From contig OX421965.1 of the NCBI GenBank assembly GCA_949128115.1, positions 34,901,681 through 34,965,680 on the forward strand: a stretch of 64,000 nt of DNA. The letters run 5' to 3'. A model generated the notes under the pieces. The model ran no database searches and was not told the DNA's origin. It was given only the letters and a program-made list of their open reading frames with translations. Below, piece by piece: positions 44,656-55,956 of this stretch. Source of the stretch: Anaspis maculata. Lineage: Eukaryota; Arthropoda; Insecta; Coleoptera; Scraptiidae. Within the stretch, counting starts at the first letter, position 1. Every line of letters begins with the position of its first letter. Position numbers and translations under genes: made by a program.

Positions 44656-47517
44656 GTGTAACCCCCTTTTGATGTTTGGCTATGATCGTCGTTGTCCCTT
44701 CCCTTCTTGACGTTGTTTACCTCTCACCTACGTTGTGTTGAGTTCTTACTCGAGATGAGAATGTGTCGTTGGGGATGAGGTTTGATTCTTGAATGAAACG
44801 CGAATGAATCACAAGCAAAATGAATGTTTATTGGGAATCAACAGCAAAGTTTAAAATGAATTTGTTTCTTTTCTCAAAACACCTTACAACAAGAAATTGA
44901 CAGTGATAAAATGACACAACATGGATAAAGAACAGCAAAACACAAACAAGAATGATCATCACAAATTATTTGACAATGCAGGAATTCACAACAATATAAT
45001 GAACTCAAAATCAGATTAGCAAAACAAAAACAAGAAATCATGAAACATGTTCAACTGTCAATTTGATCGCAAAGGAAAAGTGACGTATTCGCTGACAGGC
45101 ACACATGGGAAGAACACGTCAAAGAAACCCCTGCGTATAGCCTGGTTAGTTGCTGAAAAATCCCTTCCCAAATGATCTGAACAAAAGTCAAGTGTGAATG
45201 AGTCATGATGAAATGACAGAGAAGTCACTCCAGTTATGCATTGATCAAGTCAGCGTGAATCAGTGCTTGAGCCTCTTTGAAACGTTTACTTCGTTCACAA
45301 GTTATTTACGTAACAACAAAAGGAAACTTCACGCTCAGCAATTAATTTCACATTTTACAAACAAAAGAAGTCAAATTGATAGATAAGCAAAGAATAATAA
45401 AACGATCTATGAACAAGTAAATAAATCAGCCAGAAACAAATGACAGATAATGGTGTAGATAAATGAACAAGAAACAAACGATAAGTAATGGTGTGGGTAG
45501 ATAAACAAAAAACAAATGATAAGTAAGAGATAAAAAAAAGTAGAGAAGTTGAGGTTGGTCATACTATTTGTAAGCAACTGGAAGGAAGAAGTATCTTTAA
45601 CACATTCTCCCGAAATTTCCCAGAAGTTCCCCATCACAAACTCTACAGATACATACCTACATTCAAAACAGAACAATGGTTAGTAAACAGTAATCACATA
45701 CAAGAAATAACAGTAAATACAAGAAAATCGACTCGAGCCAACCTGTGGCCCTCTCTTCGTCGTTTACATAATTCCCCCAAAATAAGAAAAGGTTAGTAGA
45801 CTCCACAAGGCAGATTCATACAAGTGGTGGACCCCCCCCCCCCCCCCCAGGACACGGAGAAGCGGCAAGTCTCTCTTTCCTTCTTTTACTTTCGTGTATA
45901 ACCCGACAATGAACAATGAAATGTGGATGAATCATAAAAAGTACTATCCTCTACTTAGCGGCTGGTTTTGTCGTAGCAGAGTTTCTTTTTGTCGTCTTAC
46001 TGTTAGTGACGTCTCTTGTGGGAAAGAAGCAATAATTAAACCTCGAAATACGCGCGACAGCGCAGTTCTGAGGCCACGTCATGAGTGCACAAAGTGCGCA
46101 CCCACTAGACTACGGCCTTTGCCGTCAATATAAAGATCATTTGGGAGTAGATTAATTACACAAAATTCAAAACAGTGCAAAGCACCTTGATTTCAAAGGA
46201 GAGAAAACTGCGGGTTATGCAAACCCGTTAAAAACAAAGAGAACAAAGAATTTCGTGTTAGGAACAATAATTTTGCGGACAAAATAGGTATCGAGATGCA
46301 TGATTTGGTAAGTGGGTGGAGGCCAAAATTACGATACAATAATCAAAGAAAGGCCGGCCTTAAATACGTGAAATCGACGCACTCAGGAGCACTAAAAATC
46401 ACGTGTTCTTCACCACAGCTGATTCTCTCCTCTCTGTCTGCCCGCGGCTGCCGCTCGACCGGCTTGCCTAGCGCAGCGCCATCTCCCTCACCCAGTGGCG
46501 GGCTGAGAGAATTGGGGGCCCTGGGCGGAACTGTTAGATGGGGCGTCTAAAGAGTAAAAGTTGAAAATATGGAGGGGGGCCGACAGAATTTTGATCCGCC
46601 CTGCCCCGCCGTGATTGAGCAAAAGCCTAAGAAACAAAAAATGAGCTGTTAACTTGACTATAAAACACACAGTGGTGTAGTCAGAATTTGAGGGCGGAGA
46701 GGGCAAAGCGAGGGGCAAAGGCAATGAGAGGGTGCAAGTCGGCGAGAGGTAGCGCCGCAAGCGAAATTTCTTGAGCATGATAATAATAATGCTGACGATA
46801 ATCGGTATATTCCATGCGTTTCGCGATTTTGCTTTTTGACGCTTTTACCAAAATTACTTGATAATCAAACTTCTCTTCAGAAAATTTTCGACAGAAATAA
46901 TTTTTTCTGTATCGGTTTAGTGTGCGATGAAGTGCCATGGGCGAAGGTGGGAGAGTGGCTATGGCTATGCCACTGACCATCAGTACCTACAAGAAGTTTT
47001 CGGTTCCATCTTTGGATGTTGAATTGGATTTGGACTGCTGACTCATATACAACATTAGGAATAATATGAATCTACTACCTGCAGCACAGACAAGATAATT
47101 TTATTATTTTGTCTTTACCTTCTTTGAATAAGAAATAATAAAACACAAAATTTCAAAGGCTTAAAGGCCCCTGGTACTCGGACATTCCTAAAGCCTGAAG
47201 TGAAAATAATTGTTAGAAATTCCGTGATACAGACACATCTCTATTGCCTGTGTGTAGGCCTCCAAACCTGTTGTCGTGGGGCCTGCTAAGGTAACTTTAA
47301 AATGAAAAAAAAAGAAAAACAATGTTACTCACCTAATATACGAAAAAAATTACCATTGAGGGAAAAAATTGAAACGAGGTCCAGGGCGGACCGCCCCCTC
47401 CGCCCTCCTCTTAGTCCGCCACTGCCCTCACCCATCGGCAAACGCTACGAACGTCAACGACTGTACCTACTCCAGGTACCAACGTACAAACAAAACAAAG
47501 GGGGAATACCACAATAG
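44650..47517 (+). mobile_element. family A repeat, copy with hAT-type insertion
   Basis: This is the reverse complement of the copy at 26.3-28.27 kb, interrupted at 46493-47424. One end is ctgtagtgtaaccccctttt and the other is caaagggggaataccaca, an imperfect inverted repeat. A C tract (45834-45849) sits at the same internal position as the homopolymer in both other copies. No transposase frame is readable. The superfamily is unknown; I saw no clear target duplication. Confidence 0.7.
46493..47424. mobile_element. 932 bp hAT-type non-autonomous element
   Basis: The ends cagtggcgggctgagag and ctcttagtccgccactg are inverted (15 of 17 match). An exact 8-base duplication CCCTCACC borders it (46485-46492, 47425-47432). 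Both features are typical of hAT elements. The uninterrupted family A copy at 26.3 kb supplies the empty site, which confirms the edges. No hAT transposase is readable inside. Confidence 0.9.
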
Positions 47518-47519
47518 GT

Positions 47520-48780
47520 CCTCTGTTGAATCATAGGTAGTTACTGAGGAGTGAACCACCCAGATGGAAATCACTCTACATTTCCTTGAAAATACCTCGG
47601 AATACCCGAAAACACTTGAAAATACCTTGGAATTTTGACAGGTGTTTCCAGGGTATTTTCAGGTATTTTCTGGAAATACTTGAGAATCTCTGTACATATT
47701 TTCAACAGGTGTTGACCCCTCGGTAATTACTTTTTCCATCTAAGTACCCGTCCAAAACCAATCGAGTTTTTGACTTGCACCTACTCATAAAACAACATCA
47801 TCGACCCATTCCACGGTTCCTCCACTTGTAACGCAAAATTAAGGCCAGATAATTGTGAATAATGGAGCACCAAGATATTATAATGAAGACCGCCGGCAAA
47901 GAGCGGCATGTTCGCCCACCAGAGAGGTCGCATGAATATGAATGTGTGCATGCAGAAGAACGGCAGCCAAACCGAGCAGAAAATCAAGCACTAGTCGAAA
48001 CGGCCACCTAGAGAGGAAGAATAATGCACAAGCGACGGCTCTCATTTTCATACATTACGTCATTTCCGGCATCAAAACTCCATCTCAATCCGCAGAAATA
48101 AACTTATATTGTATACGTATATACCCGCACACGGCCCACCACCACCACCACCGCCAACTTTCTGGACCTTTCTCTGGCGAATGTCTAGTTCAAGCTTGAA
48201 TTATGGAAACAATAACTGTGTATAACTTCAGAACGGGACTTTCCTCCACTATTATTACGTACCACTCGCTGTACACTCCACCGCCGCCGCCGCCGTGAAT
48301 TAATAACATTACCCTGGATGATGATGCTCGAATGTTGACGTAGATCTTTCCGCCGGCTTCAAACAATAACACAGAGTTTAATTGAAATGATGGCTCTGTA
48401 GGAATGGAGGCATTTCTGTTGGGGTTTTTTTCCGCTTTTGTGGATGTAATAAGTTCGCTATGTGAAAACTCTTGCCATTGTTACTTGGTTACGAAACTGA
48501 CTGGTTTACTCTTGATAGTTGTTGATGGGTTTGAAAGAACCGGAACCGAGAAAACCCTTAGGAGAGGGTGGTTTTTAAAAGTGAAGGATATTTTTAGTTG
48601 ATTTTGAATAGATGAAAGAGAGACCTTTGTCAAATGATAGTGTTGCCATATCCACTAGAGACTCCGACCTGAGGATAAGCCTCGGGATAAGCTACAAATC
48701 CGTATCATTGGCGGAGGAGCCGTTCGATAAGTTGCTAGGGACTTTCCTAGCCCTTCGTATTCAGACTAGCTTTGAGTCCA
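47520..48780. other. no gene recognised
   Basis: A cluster of related gaaaatacc/ggtattttc motifs (47582-47700) forms imperfect inverted repeats. A short (ccg)n run is at 48281-48295. Frames near 48190-48824 carry no recognisable domain. Confidence 0.4.
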
Positions 48781-48787
48781 TGGTCAT

Positions 48788-48850
48788 CACCCGTCATTCT
48801 ATAGTACGTTTAATACGAGTGTGATTCTAGTGAGCAGCTTCAGCTCCATC
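48788..48850 (+). repeat. 63 bp segment repeated at 53248-53310
   Basis: cacccgtcattctatagtac ... tctagtgag(c/t)agcttcag occurs at both places with about three differences. The two copies bracket the hAT-like insertions and the large palindrome. Confidence 0.85.
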
Positions 48851-48890
48851 GTTTTTATAGGTTTAGGTTTATTTCCAACAGGCATATTAC

Positions 48891-50342
48891 CATAGACAAG
48901 GACAAAAGTAGAAGAGGCAAGATACCTGCGCGGCTGTGTAATTTGTAGGCCGGCCATTTTGATTACATAACGGTTTTTCCTGGCGGCAATTTTAATTATG
49001 ACAGGTGGGTGACAGTACTGACAGTGTATTTGATGACAGCTACGAAGTTTTAGGTTAGACTGATTTGTTGTGATCGAACTTTTCTCGGCGCCGATATTTG
49101 GTTTTGTGTAAAAGATAACAATAGAATTGAATGTTGAGTGTTATTCAGTGTTCGTTTCCACGAATTCTACTTCATAACCAGATATTATATTCCTGGGATG
49201 CATTGCATAAATAATGCATTGTCGAGTGCATTGTACTTGATGAATTATTGTCAAGAAATGGAGAATGATGTCCGCAGTTTTATCTCCACTTAAAAGCTGT
49301 GAAACAGATATCGAGGCCTCTGTGTGAAGTGTTCGTTTTGCGATTTTCCCTGTGTAATAAAGTTTGATCGGACCTGATCGAACTTAGCAAATGCATCAAT
49401 ACAAGGTGTCTTGTTATACTTATCAAAATTTGCAAGAACATCAAGCAACTGATGAACCCAGAGATGAGAAGATATCCTTTCATACGTGACGCTGAATTTA
49501 AATAATCAAATTTCACTCCGGTAACTAAATTTTCTTTTTAGTTTTCCACGGGGTGATGGGCTTCGATTGTGGCTCGAGACAATTGGAATGATGAAGAGAT
49601 AGCTTGGAAACGTCTTATCTGAAAGGCTCAGTGCTGCTGATTTGTTCGAGGCATTTCGAAGTAATGTAAATAAAATTTTCTCCAGACTCCCAGGACCTGA
49701 GCCAGAACCTCGTTTCGGACAATGACATTTTGGAACACCACAATTTTATCTTAATGGAAAGTGCTCTCAAGATGCTATTTGAAAATAAGATTAGGTGCAC
49801 AATCTAGCAAAAACGTAAAGCGAAGAGCTGATTCAGTGTAATGTTCAACAAACACTTTCCAAACTTGTATTATTTTATCTCAAGTAAAACATTGAATATT
49901 TTTCTTGAAATTTTATTCTGTAGCTCAAATTAAGCACATGTCGTGGGCCTTATGCCCATACGTCTATGGTCCATACTCACAGTCGGTCTCCGATTTAAGC
50001 ACAATTCAACTATGGCAACAATTGTTATAATTGTCCGAAGGACTTGAGAGATGCGAAGTCGGAGATCGAGCGAAGTATTGACTATGAGTATGAGGATTAG
50101 TCAAGGCCGTGAGCAGAAATTCTTGAGTTATTTGTTTCGTTCACAAAATATAACCTACAAATTGTCTCATGACTGTCATCTGTTTTGACGTATGTCTATG
50201 ATTTTGACTCGCGCGTACTCCCCCCATTCAAATTGCCACCTTGGAAAAGCCGTTATGACCTCAAAATGGCGGACCCCATGCGATATCGGCTGAAATGGAT
50301 GCGCAGTGGTTCTTCCTTCTTCTACTTTTGTCCTTGTCTATG
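48891..50342. mobile_element. hAT-like non-autonomous element, copy 1
   Basis: The ends catagacaaggacaaaagta and tacttttgtccttgtctatg are perfect inverted repeats, about 24 bases in all. An 8-base duplication CATATTAC flanks the element (48883-48890, 50343-50350). It is 1452 bases long and highly similar to copy 2 immediately downstream. Minus-strand frames here (49280-49516) have a counterpart in copy 2 but no known domain and are not intact. The 8-base target size suggests hAT, though the terminal sequence is not the usual CAG start. Confidence 0.85.
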
Positions 50343-51053
50343 CATATTACAAACAACCCACCATAGACAAGGACAAAAGTAGAAGAGGCAAGATACCTGC
50401 GCGGCTGTGTGATTTGTAGGCCGGCCATTTTGATTACATAACGGTTTTTCCTGGCGGCAATTTTAATTATGACAGGTGGGTGACAGTACTGACAGTGTAC
50501 TTGATGACAGCTACGAAGTTTTAGGTTAGACTGATTTGTTGTGATCGAACTTTTCTCGGCGCCGATATTTGGTTTTGTGTAAAACATAACAATAGAATTG
50601 AATGTTGAGTGTTATTCAGTGTTCGTTTCCACGAATTCTACTTTATGACCGGATATCATATTCCTGGGATGCATTGCATAAATATTGCATTGTCGAGTGC
50701 ATTGTACTTGATGAATTATTGTCAAGAAATGGAGAATGGGGTCCGCAGTTTCATCTCCACTTAGAAGCCGTGAAACAGATATCGAGGCCTCTGTGTGAAG
50801 TGTTCGTTTGCGATTTTCCCTGTGTAATAAAGTTTGATCGAACCTGATCGAACTTAGCAAATGTATCAATACAGGAAGTCTTGTTATACCTATCGAAATT
50901 TGCAAGAACCTCAAGCGATTGATGAACCCAGAGATGAGAAGATATCCTTTCATACGTAACGCTGAATTTAAATAATCAAATTTCACTCCGGTAACTAAGT
51001 TTTGTTTTTAGTTTTCCACGAGGTGATGGGCTTCGAATGTGGCTCGAGACAAT

Positions 51054-51330
51054 GGGGCCTTGCACTGCCACTTTCACACACCGAGGGCGCCACGACCGTT
51101 GGGGGCAAATTCGACAATTTTGACGGCGTTGACGCTTCAGCGACCAACGTCCGTCATTTTATGTCTTGATTTGAAATTTGAATAACCTCTGTTTCTTGCT
51201 TGACGTCTCCAGTCACTGTCAGTTACTGGTCAAACTACTCAAACTCCCATGTTTTTCCCGTGGTTCATCGAAGTAGGCGCCCCCTACAGTAGTGGCGACC
51301 TCACGTTGAGTTTTTCAATTACAAGGCCCC
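51054..51330. mobile_element. 277 bp insertion with GGGGCCTTG ends
   Basis: Ends ggggccttg and caaggcccc are inverted, flanked by AT on both sides. Copy 1 shows the empty site (gagacaattggaatg near 49580) where copy 2 reads gagacaat[insert]attggaatg. The edges and the 2-base duplication are therefore directly visible. No open frame of note. Confidence 0.85.
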
Positions 51331-51615
51331 ATTGGAATGATGAAGGAATAACTTGGAAACGTCTTATGAGAAAGGCTCAGTGCTGCTGATTTGTTCGAGG
51401 CATTTCGAAGTAATGTAAATAAAATTTTCTCCACACTACTCCCAGGACCCGAGTCAGAACCTCGTTTTGGACAATGACATTTTGGAACACCACAATTTTA
51501 TCTTAATGGAAAGTGCTCGTAAGATGCTATTTGAAAATAAGATTAGGTGCACAATCTAGCAAAAACGTAAAGCGAAGAGCTGATTAAGTGTAATGTTCAA
51601 CAAACACTTTCCAAA

Positions 51616-52380
51616 CTTGTATTATTTTATCTCAAGTAAAACATTGAATATTTTTCTTGAAATTTTATTCTGTAGCTGAAATTAAGCACATGTCGTGGGC
51701 CTTATGCCCATACGTCTATGGCCCATACTCACAGTCGGTCTCCGATTTAAGCACAATCCGACTATGGCAAAAATTGTTATAATTGTCCCAAGGACTTGAG
51801 ACATGCGAAGTCGTAGATCGAGCGAAGTATTGACTATGAGTATGAGGATTAGTCAAGGCCGTGAGCAGAACTTGTATTATTTTATCTCAAGTAAAACATT
51901 GAATATTTTTCTTGAAATTTTATTCTGTAGCTGAAATTAAGCACATGTCGTGGGCCTTATGCCCATACGTCTATGGCCCATACTCACAGTCGGTCTCCGA
52001 TTTAAGCACAATCCGACTATGGCAAAAATTGTTATAATTGTCCCAAGGACTTGAGACATGCGAAGTCGTAGATCGAGCGAAGTATTGACTATGAGTATGA
52101 GGATTAGTCAAGGCCGTGAGCAGAACTTGTATTATTTTATCTCAAGTAAAACATTGAATATTTTTCTTGAAATTTTATTCTGTAGCTGAAATTAAGCACA
52201 TGTCGTGGGCCTTATGCCCATACGTCTATGGCCCATACTCACAGTCGGTCTCCGATTTAAGCACAATCCGACTATGGCAAAAATTGTTATAATTGTCCCA
52301 AGGACTTGAGACATGCGAAGTCGTAGATCGAGCGAAGTATTGACTATGAGTATGAGGATTAGTCAAGGCCGTGAGCAGAA
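51616..52380 (+). repeat. three tandem copies of a 255 bp unit
   Basis: Units start at 51616, 51871 and 52126 (cttgtattattttatctcaa) and are virtually identical. Copy 1 of the element has a single unit (about 49863-50117). The amplification happened after the two elements diverged, or was lost from copy 1. Confidence 0.95.
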
Positions 52381-52678
52381 ATTCTTGAGTTATTTGTTTC
52401 GTTTACAAAGTATAACCTACAAATTGTCTCATGTGCTCATGACTGTCATCTGTTTTGACGTCTGTCTATGATTTTGATTCGCGCGTACTCCCCGCATTTA
52501 AATTGCCGCCTTGGAAAAGCCGTTATGACCTAAAAATGGCGGACCCCATGCGATATCGGCTGAAATGGATGCGCAGTGGTTCTTCCTTCTTCTACTTTTG
52601 TCCTTGTCTATGCAACCCACTCACAGGAAACAGAGACTTACAAACAATATGAGTATAATACAAACATAGTGAACAAAC

Positions 52679-52986
52679 CGATGGGTCCTAATAAGACTAG
52701 CTTTATTCGCAGAGCCGGATGTGAAGTAACGTTTCTCGCAGGGCATCTTTGTAACTAGCGCTATTGAAAAGAGGTCGTTGTAACTGGCGCATCTCAAATG
52801 AACGCAAGTGAACTGGCGCAACTTCTATGTACGCGAATAGAAGTTGCGCCAGTTCACTTGCGTTCATTTGAGATGCGCCAGTTACAACGACCTCTTTTCA
52901 ATAGCGCTAGTTACAAAGATGCCCTGCGAGAAACGTTACTTCACATCCGGCTCTGCGAATAAAGCTAGTCTTATTAGGACCCATCG
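52679..52986. repeat. perfect palindrome, 150 bp arms, 8 bp loop
   Basis: The left arm 52679-52828 and right arm 52837-52986 are exact reverse complements by eye at all 150 positions, around gtacgcga. Outer bases read cgatgggtcctaataagac. AAAC occurs just outside both ends (52675-52678, 52987-52990), a possible 4-base target duplication. It is either a very young foldback element or a sequencing or assembly artefact. Confidence 0.9.
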
Positions 52987-53118
52987 AAACATTAACATTT
53001 TAAAACTGACATTTTTCTCTTGAACACGGATTTCGTGTCATAATTAATGTCCACATCGGACGATTGTTGATTTAATAGCGCGCAGGCCGCATAAAGTGGG
53101 GATGTCATGAGCTGAGTA

Positions 53119-53439
53119 GTTTTGCAACACTACTCAGGATAGGGTGTGCCACTTTCCCAAATAACAGTCAATAGTTTTCAATTCACGCTAAAAGCTAAAT
53201 CCTGCAACGGATTTGCAAATTCTGTAGCACCGCAAAATACATATTTGCACCCGTCATTCTATAGTACGTTTAACACGAGTGTGATTCTAGTGAGTAGCTT
53301 CAGCTCAATCGTTTTGCAACACTACTCACGATAGGGTGTGCCACTCTCCTAAATAACAGTAAATAGTTTTCAATTCACGCTAAAAGCAAAATCCTGCAAC
53401 GGATTTGCAAATTCTGTAGCACCGCAAAATACATATTTG
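53119..53439 (+). repeat. 129 bp direct duplication with 63 bp spacer
   Basis: 53119-53247 and 53311-53439 (gttttgcaacactactca ... gcaccgcaaaatacatattt) differ at only a few positions. The spacer is the 63-base segment also present at 48788-48850. Confidence 0.9.
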
Positions 53440-54580
53440 ATTTCAATACATTTTAATGACACAGCCTCGGTCATCGTCGGTCAATCACTGAACAACACTC
53501 TGCTTTGAGTTTGTTTATTATAAATTGACAAAGCCTGCCGGATCACGTTCCGTGGCCCCGGTATACTATATCCGCTCTGCAAATCCTTTAGCGTAATTAT
53601 TAACGGGCATTTTGGCGCCAGAATAAACTGGCTTATCCATTGGAGGAATCGCCGCACATCTCCGTAATACCGCTGCTGTTGGAACTGGAAGTTGAGGCTT
53701 GTGGTGGCAGCCTTTTTCTGCTCCGGGCACACCCCTTTGGAAAGCCGCGACGTTGACAAAGGACCTTATTATACGGATTAACTGTGCAACGTCTGCGGCT
53801 GCAATACTCCAATTTTACTCTCCTCATCTGATATGCAACAGTATAATGGATAATCCACCTGTCCGACGACGTGCGGCCATTTATCGGCTCTATTACACCC
53901 ATTACTCGCACATCCGACACTTGCCGATCATAAAGTACTCAGAGCTTAACCTGCTGAATAATAAAATCAACATTCATCAAGTCATAAATTGATGGAAATC
54001 TTCCTATAATAAAATCTGCAACGGTGCGCTATGCGGCAGGACGAATCAGTATTGGTTCAAAGTTTAACGCTGGGTACGGGCGTAATGAAATTTAATAATT
54101 TCATTGATTTCTTTCGTGCCAGTTGTTAGTGCCTACATATCCAGTGACGTAGGTGCAGGTTGCCGCAAATCCTATGAAATATTATTATTATACCTACGGC
54201 TCATTATGCGGGGTATATGTATGTATACGTGTACACTTGGAAGAATGCACTAAATAGGAATTAAAGTTGCGGTGGTAGAAGAAGTTGATGCGCTTCAAGC
54301 ACGCTATGCGAAATGAATCTGAAAAGTTGCGGGGCGTCAATTGATACTGGTAATGATTTACACAACTGCCTATATATCTGAAGAATCCGTAAAGGCATAC
54401 TATTGTTACGTATTTCGCGTTTAGGTTCGTTTATAATTGAGACGATCGTTTTAAAACACACACTGTTTTATCACTGCCTACTACAATAAATACACGCCAA
54501 GAATTACTGCTTGGGAATATCGCTGATTGCTACTCGTTTTCTATCCGCTCACTACCGCTTTGGATCCAATACTACTGTGT
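53440..54580. other. no gene recognised
   Basis: Open frames on both strands at 53481-53992 overlap and show no domain. The rest is AT-rich without obvious repeats. Confidence 0.35.
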
Positions 54581-54589
54581 AGGTATTTG

Positions 54590-55030
54590 TGGTGCTTCTG
54601 GATTCTGGATTAAGTGGGGGAATGATGGAACATAGTTCCATCCGGCACGGAGGCCTCACTTTTGGGCCCATCGTACATCTCCCCAATGTTGGCCCCCCCA
54701 CAGGTCAGTCGTCGAGCCAGCCAAGCCGTTTGACATACTCTAAGACACGGCCAGGTACGGTGCCATACTAGGCTAGAGGTCCCCCAGTATGGATCCTCTC
54801 AGTAAGGAAAGTACTGGGCAGAGACAGAGCACATGTTCAGCTGTTTCATCCTCTTCTTCACAGCCTCGAGATGCAGGGTAATGTTTTATTCCTATCTTGT
54901 GCATGAGGTAGTTTAGCCTGCAATGCCCAGTCAAGATCCCCAGAAGCTTCCTGAGTTTCACCCTAGACAATGGAGTACTTGCCAATGAAACAGATTTGAC
55001 TGAAAATACTTTCACTGACAATCAACATAG
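54590..55030 (-). pseudogene. LINE ORF2 C-terminal fragment
   Basis: A minus-strand frame reads TGHCRLNYLMHKIGI then CEEEDETAEHVLCLCPVL and LRGSILGDLY. H-C-x-L-N-x-x-L-x-x-x-G followed by C-E-E-E-x-E-T-A-x-H-x-L-x-x-C-P-x-L is the C-terminal zinc-like region of LINEs that carry an RNase H domain (I, R1 and related clades). It is a different lineage from the Jockey-type fragments elsewhere in the window. No RT is readable upstream. Confidence 0.6.
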
Positions 55031-55405
55031 TAACTGATCCATTTCAGACTTCTACGAGGTAGGTAACGTATGTGTTCCATCTCTTGGGCAGAAAAACCCA
55101 GCCTTCTATAATCGCTGGTCTTTGACGTGATTGCGTGCAAAAATTGCATCCACATGACACTTGACAGACCGCTGTTTGTTTCGTCCCAGGTTATGTTTTG
55201 GCGTGATTTTATTCAAAAAAATAATAATTCCCACAAAGCTGAAATTTGGTATACAGGCCTTGTAAGATCTCAGGAATAACATATCAAAATACTCGGTGAC
55301 ACACCCTTATGCGTCATTGATTGTGAGGGAGGAGGGTAGATATTGCCATTTTAAATGCGTAAAAATGACACCCTGTAGCTTATATAGGGTAACTCGGGGA
55401 GTGAT

Positions 55406-55649
55406 TGTTACGATCCCGTCATGAATAAGATTAGTTTTGCTTACTTAGCACCCTGCTGTTTATATATACGACTTCATGCAGTTAGCGCATATCACAATCA
55501 CAATTTTCTGTATCATGACCGAGTGCACGTCGCACGCATAAATTGTTGATCCGTTATTACGTTCTAAACTTGTACGAATTAAATTATTTTCACAGTTTAA
55601 TAAAATTAATATTTTTTAAAAAGGCTTTTTCAAAAACAAACACGTAAAA
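55406..55649 (+). repeat. 5' LTR
   Basis: Starts tgttacgatcccgtcatgaa and ends cacgtaaaa. Short inverted ends (TGTTACG / CGTAAAA) are present. A TATA-like tatatata lies near 55461, with an initiator-like cagtta about 20 bases later, and aataaa is near 55599. It is identical to the 3' LTR except for one base. Confidence 0.93.
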
Positions 55650-55650
55650 A

Positions 55651-55668
55651 TGGCGCAGTCGGTAGGAT
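55651..55668 (+). other. primer binding site, tRNA-Ser type
   Basis: tggcgcagtcggtaggat lies one base after the 5' LTR. It complements the 3' end of a serine tRNA (…CCTACCGACTGCGCCA), the primer known for the 17.6/297 group of errantiviruses. Confidence 0.8.
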
Positions 55669-55831
55669 GTTAGGCCCATTTGGCACAAATAATTTTTGAA
55701 AATTTTATACGTAAAAAAGTGTTAAGTGGTGTGCTCCAGCACTTCAGCCTAGCAGCCTACATCTGTAATCAAACCAAGGAAGCTCCAGCGGAACCTGTCC
55801 TGAAGTTCTCCGACGGCAACGATTTCCATCA

Positions 55832-55841
55832 AGTAGTAAGT
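55832..55841 (+). promoter_or_regulatory. candidate env splice donor
   Basis: caagta|gtaagt in the leader, before gag, matches a consensus 5' splice site. It could join the acceptor at about 60790 to make a spliced env message, as in gypsy-type errantiviruses. The pairing is inferred. Confidence 0.4.
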
Positions 55842-55956
55842 CTACTTATTTTTATAATCATCATTGTTTGTTTCGGGGTATTCCCCTTTCCATTTTATAT
55901 CCTTTTTATCTTGTTTAGTGTATTGATATTATATTATTTACCTGTGATAATTCGAA

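Larger units (their letters stand above)
50362..52612. mobile_element. hAT-like non-autonomous element, copy 2
   Basis: It has the same inverted ends as copy 1 but its own 8-base duplication, CAACCCAC (50354-50361, 52613-52620). It is therefore an independent insertion and not a segmental copy. It is 2251 bases long because it holds a 277-base insertion (51054-51330) and two extra copies of a 255-base internal unit. Confidence 0.87.

Noticed and set aside
51616..52380. Regular repeats suggesting a CRISPR array
   Set aside because: The three 255-base units are contiguous and identical, with no spacers, in eukaryotic DNA inside a transposon.
53481..53992. Overlapping frames on both strands near 53.5-54 kb
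   Set aside because: Mutual shadows without domains or codon pattern; no supporting signals.
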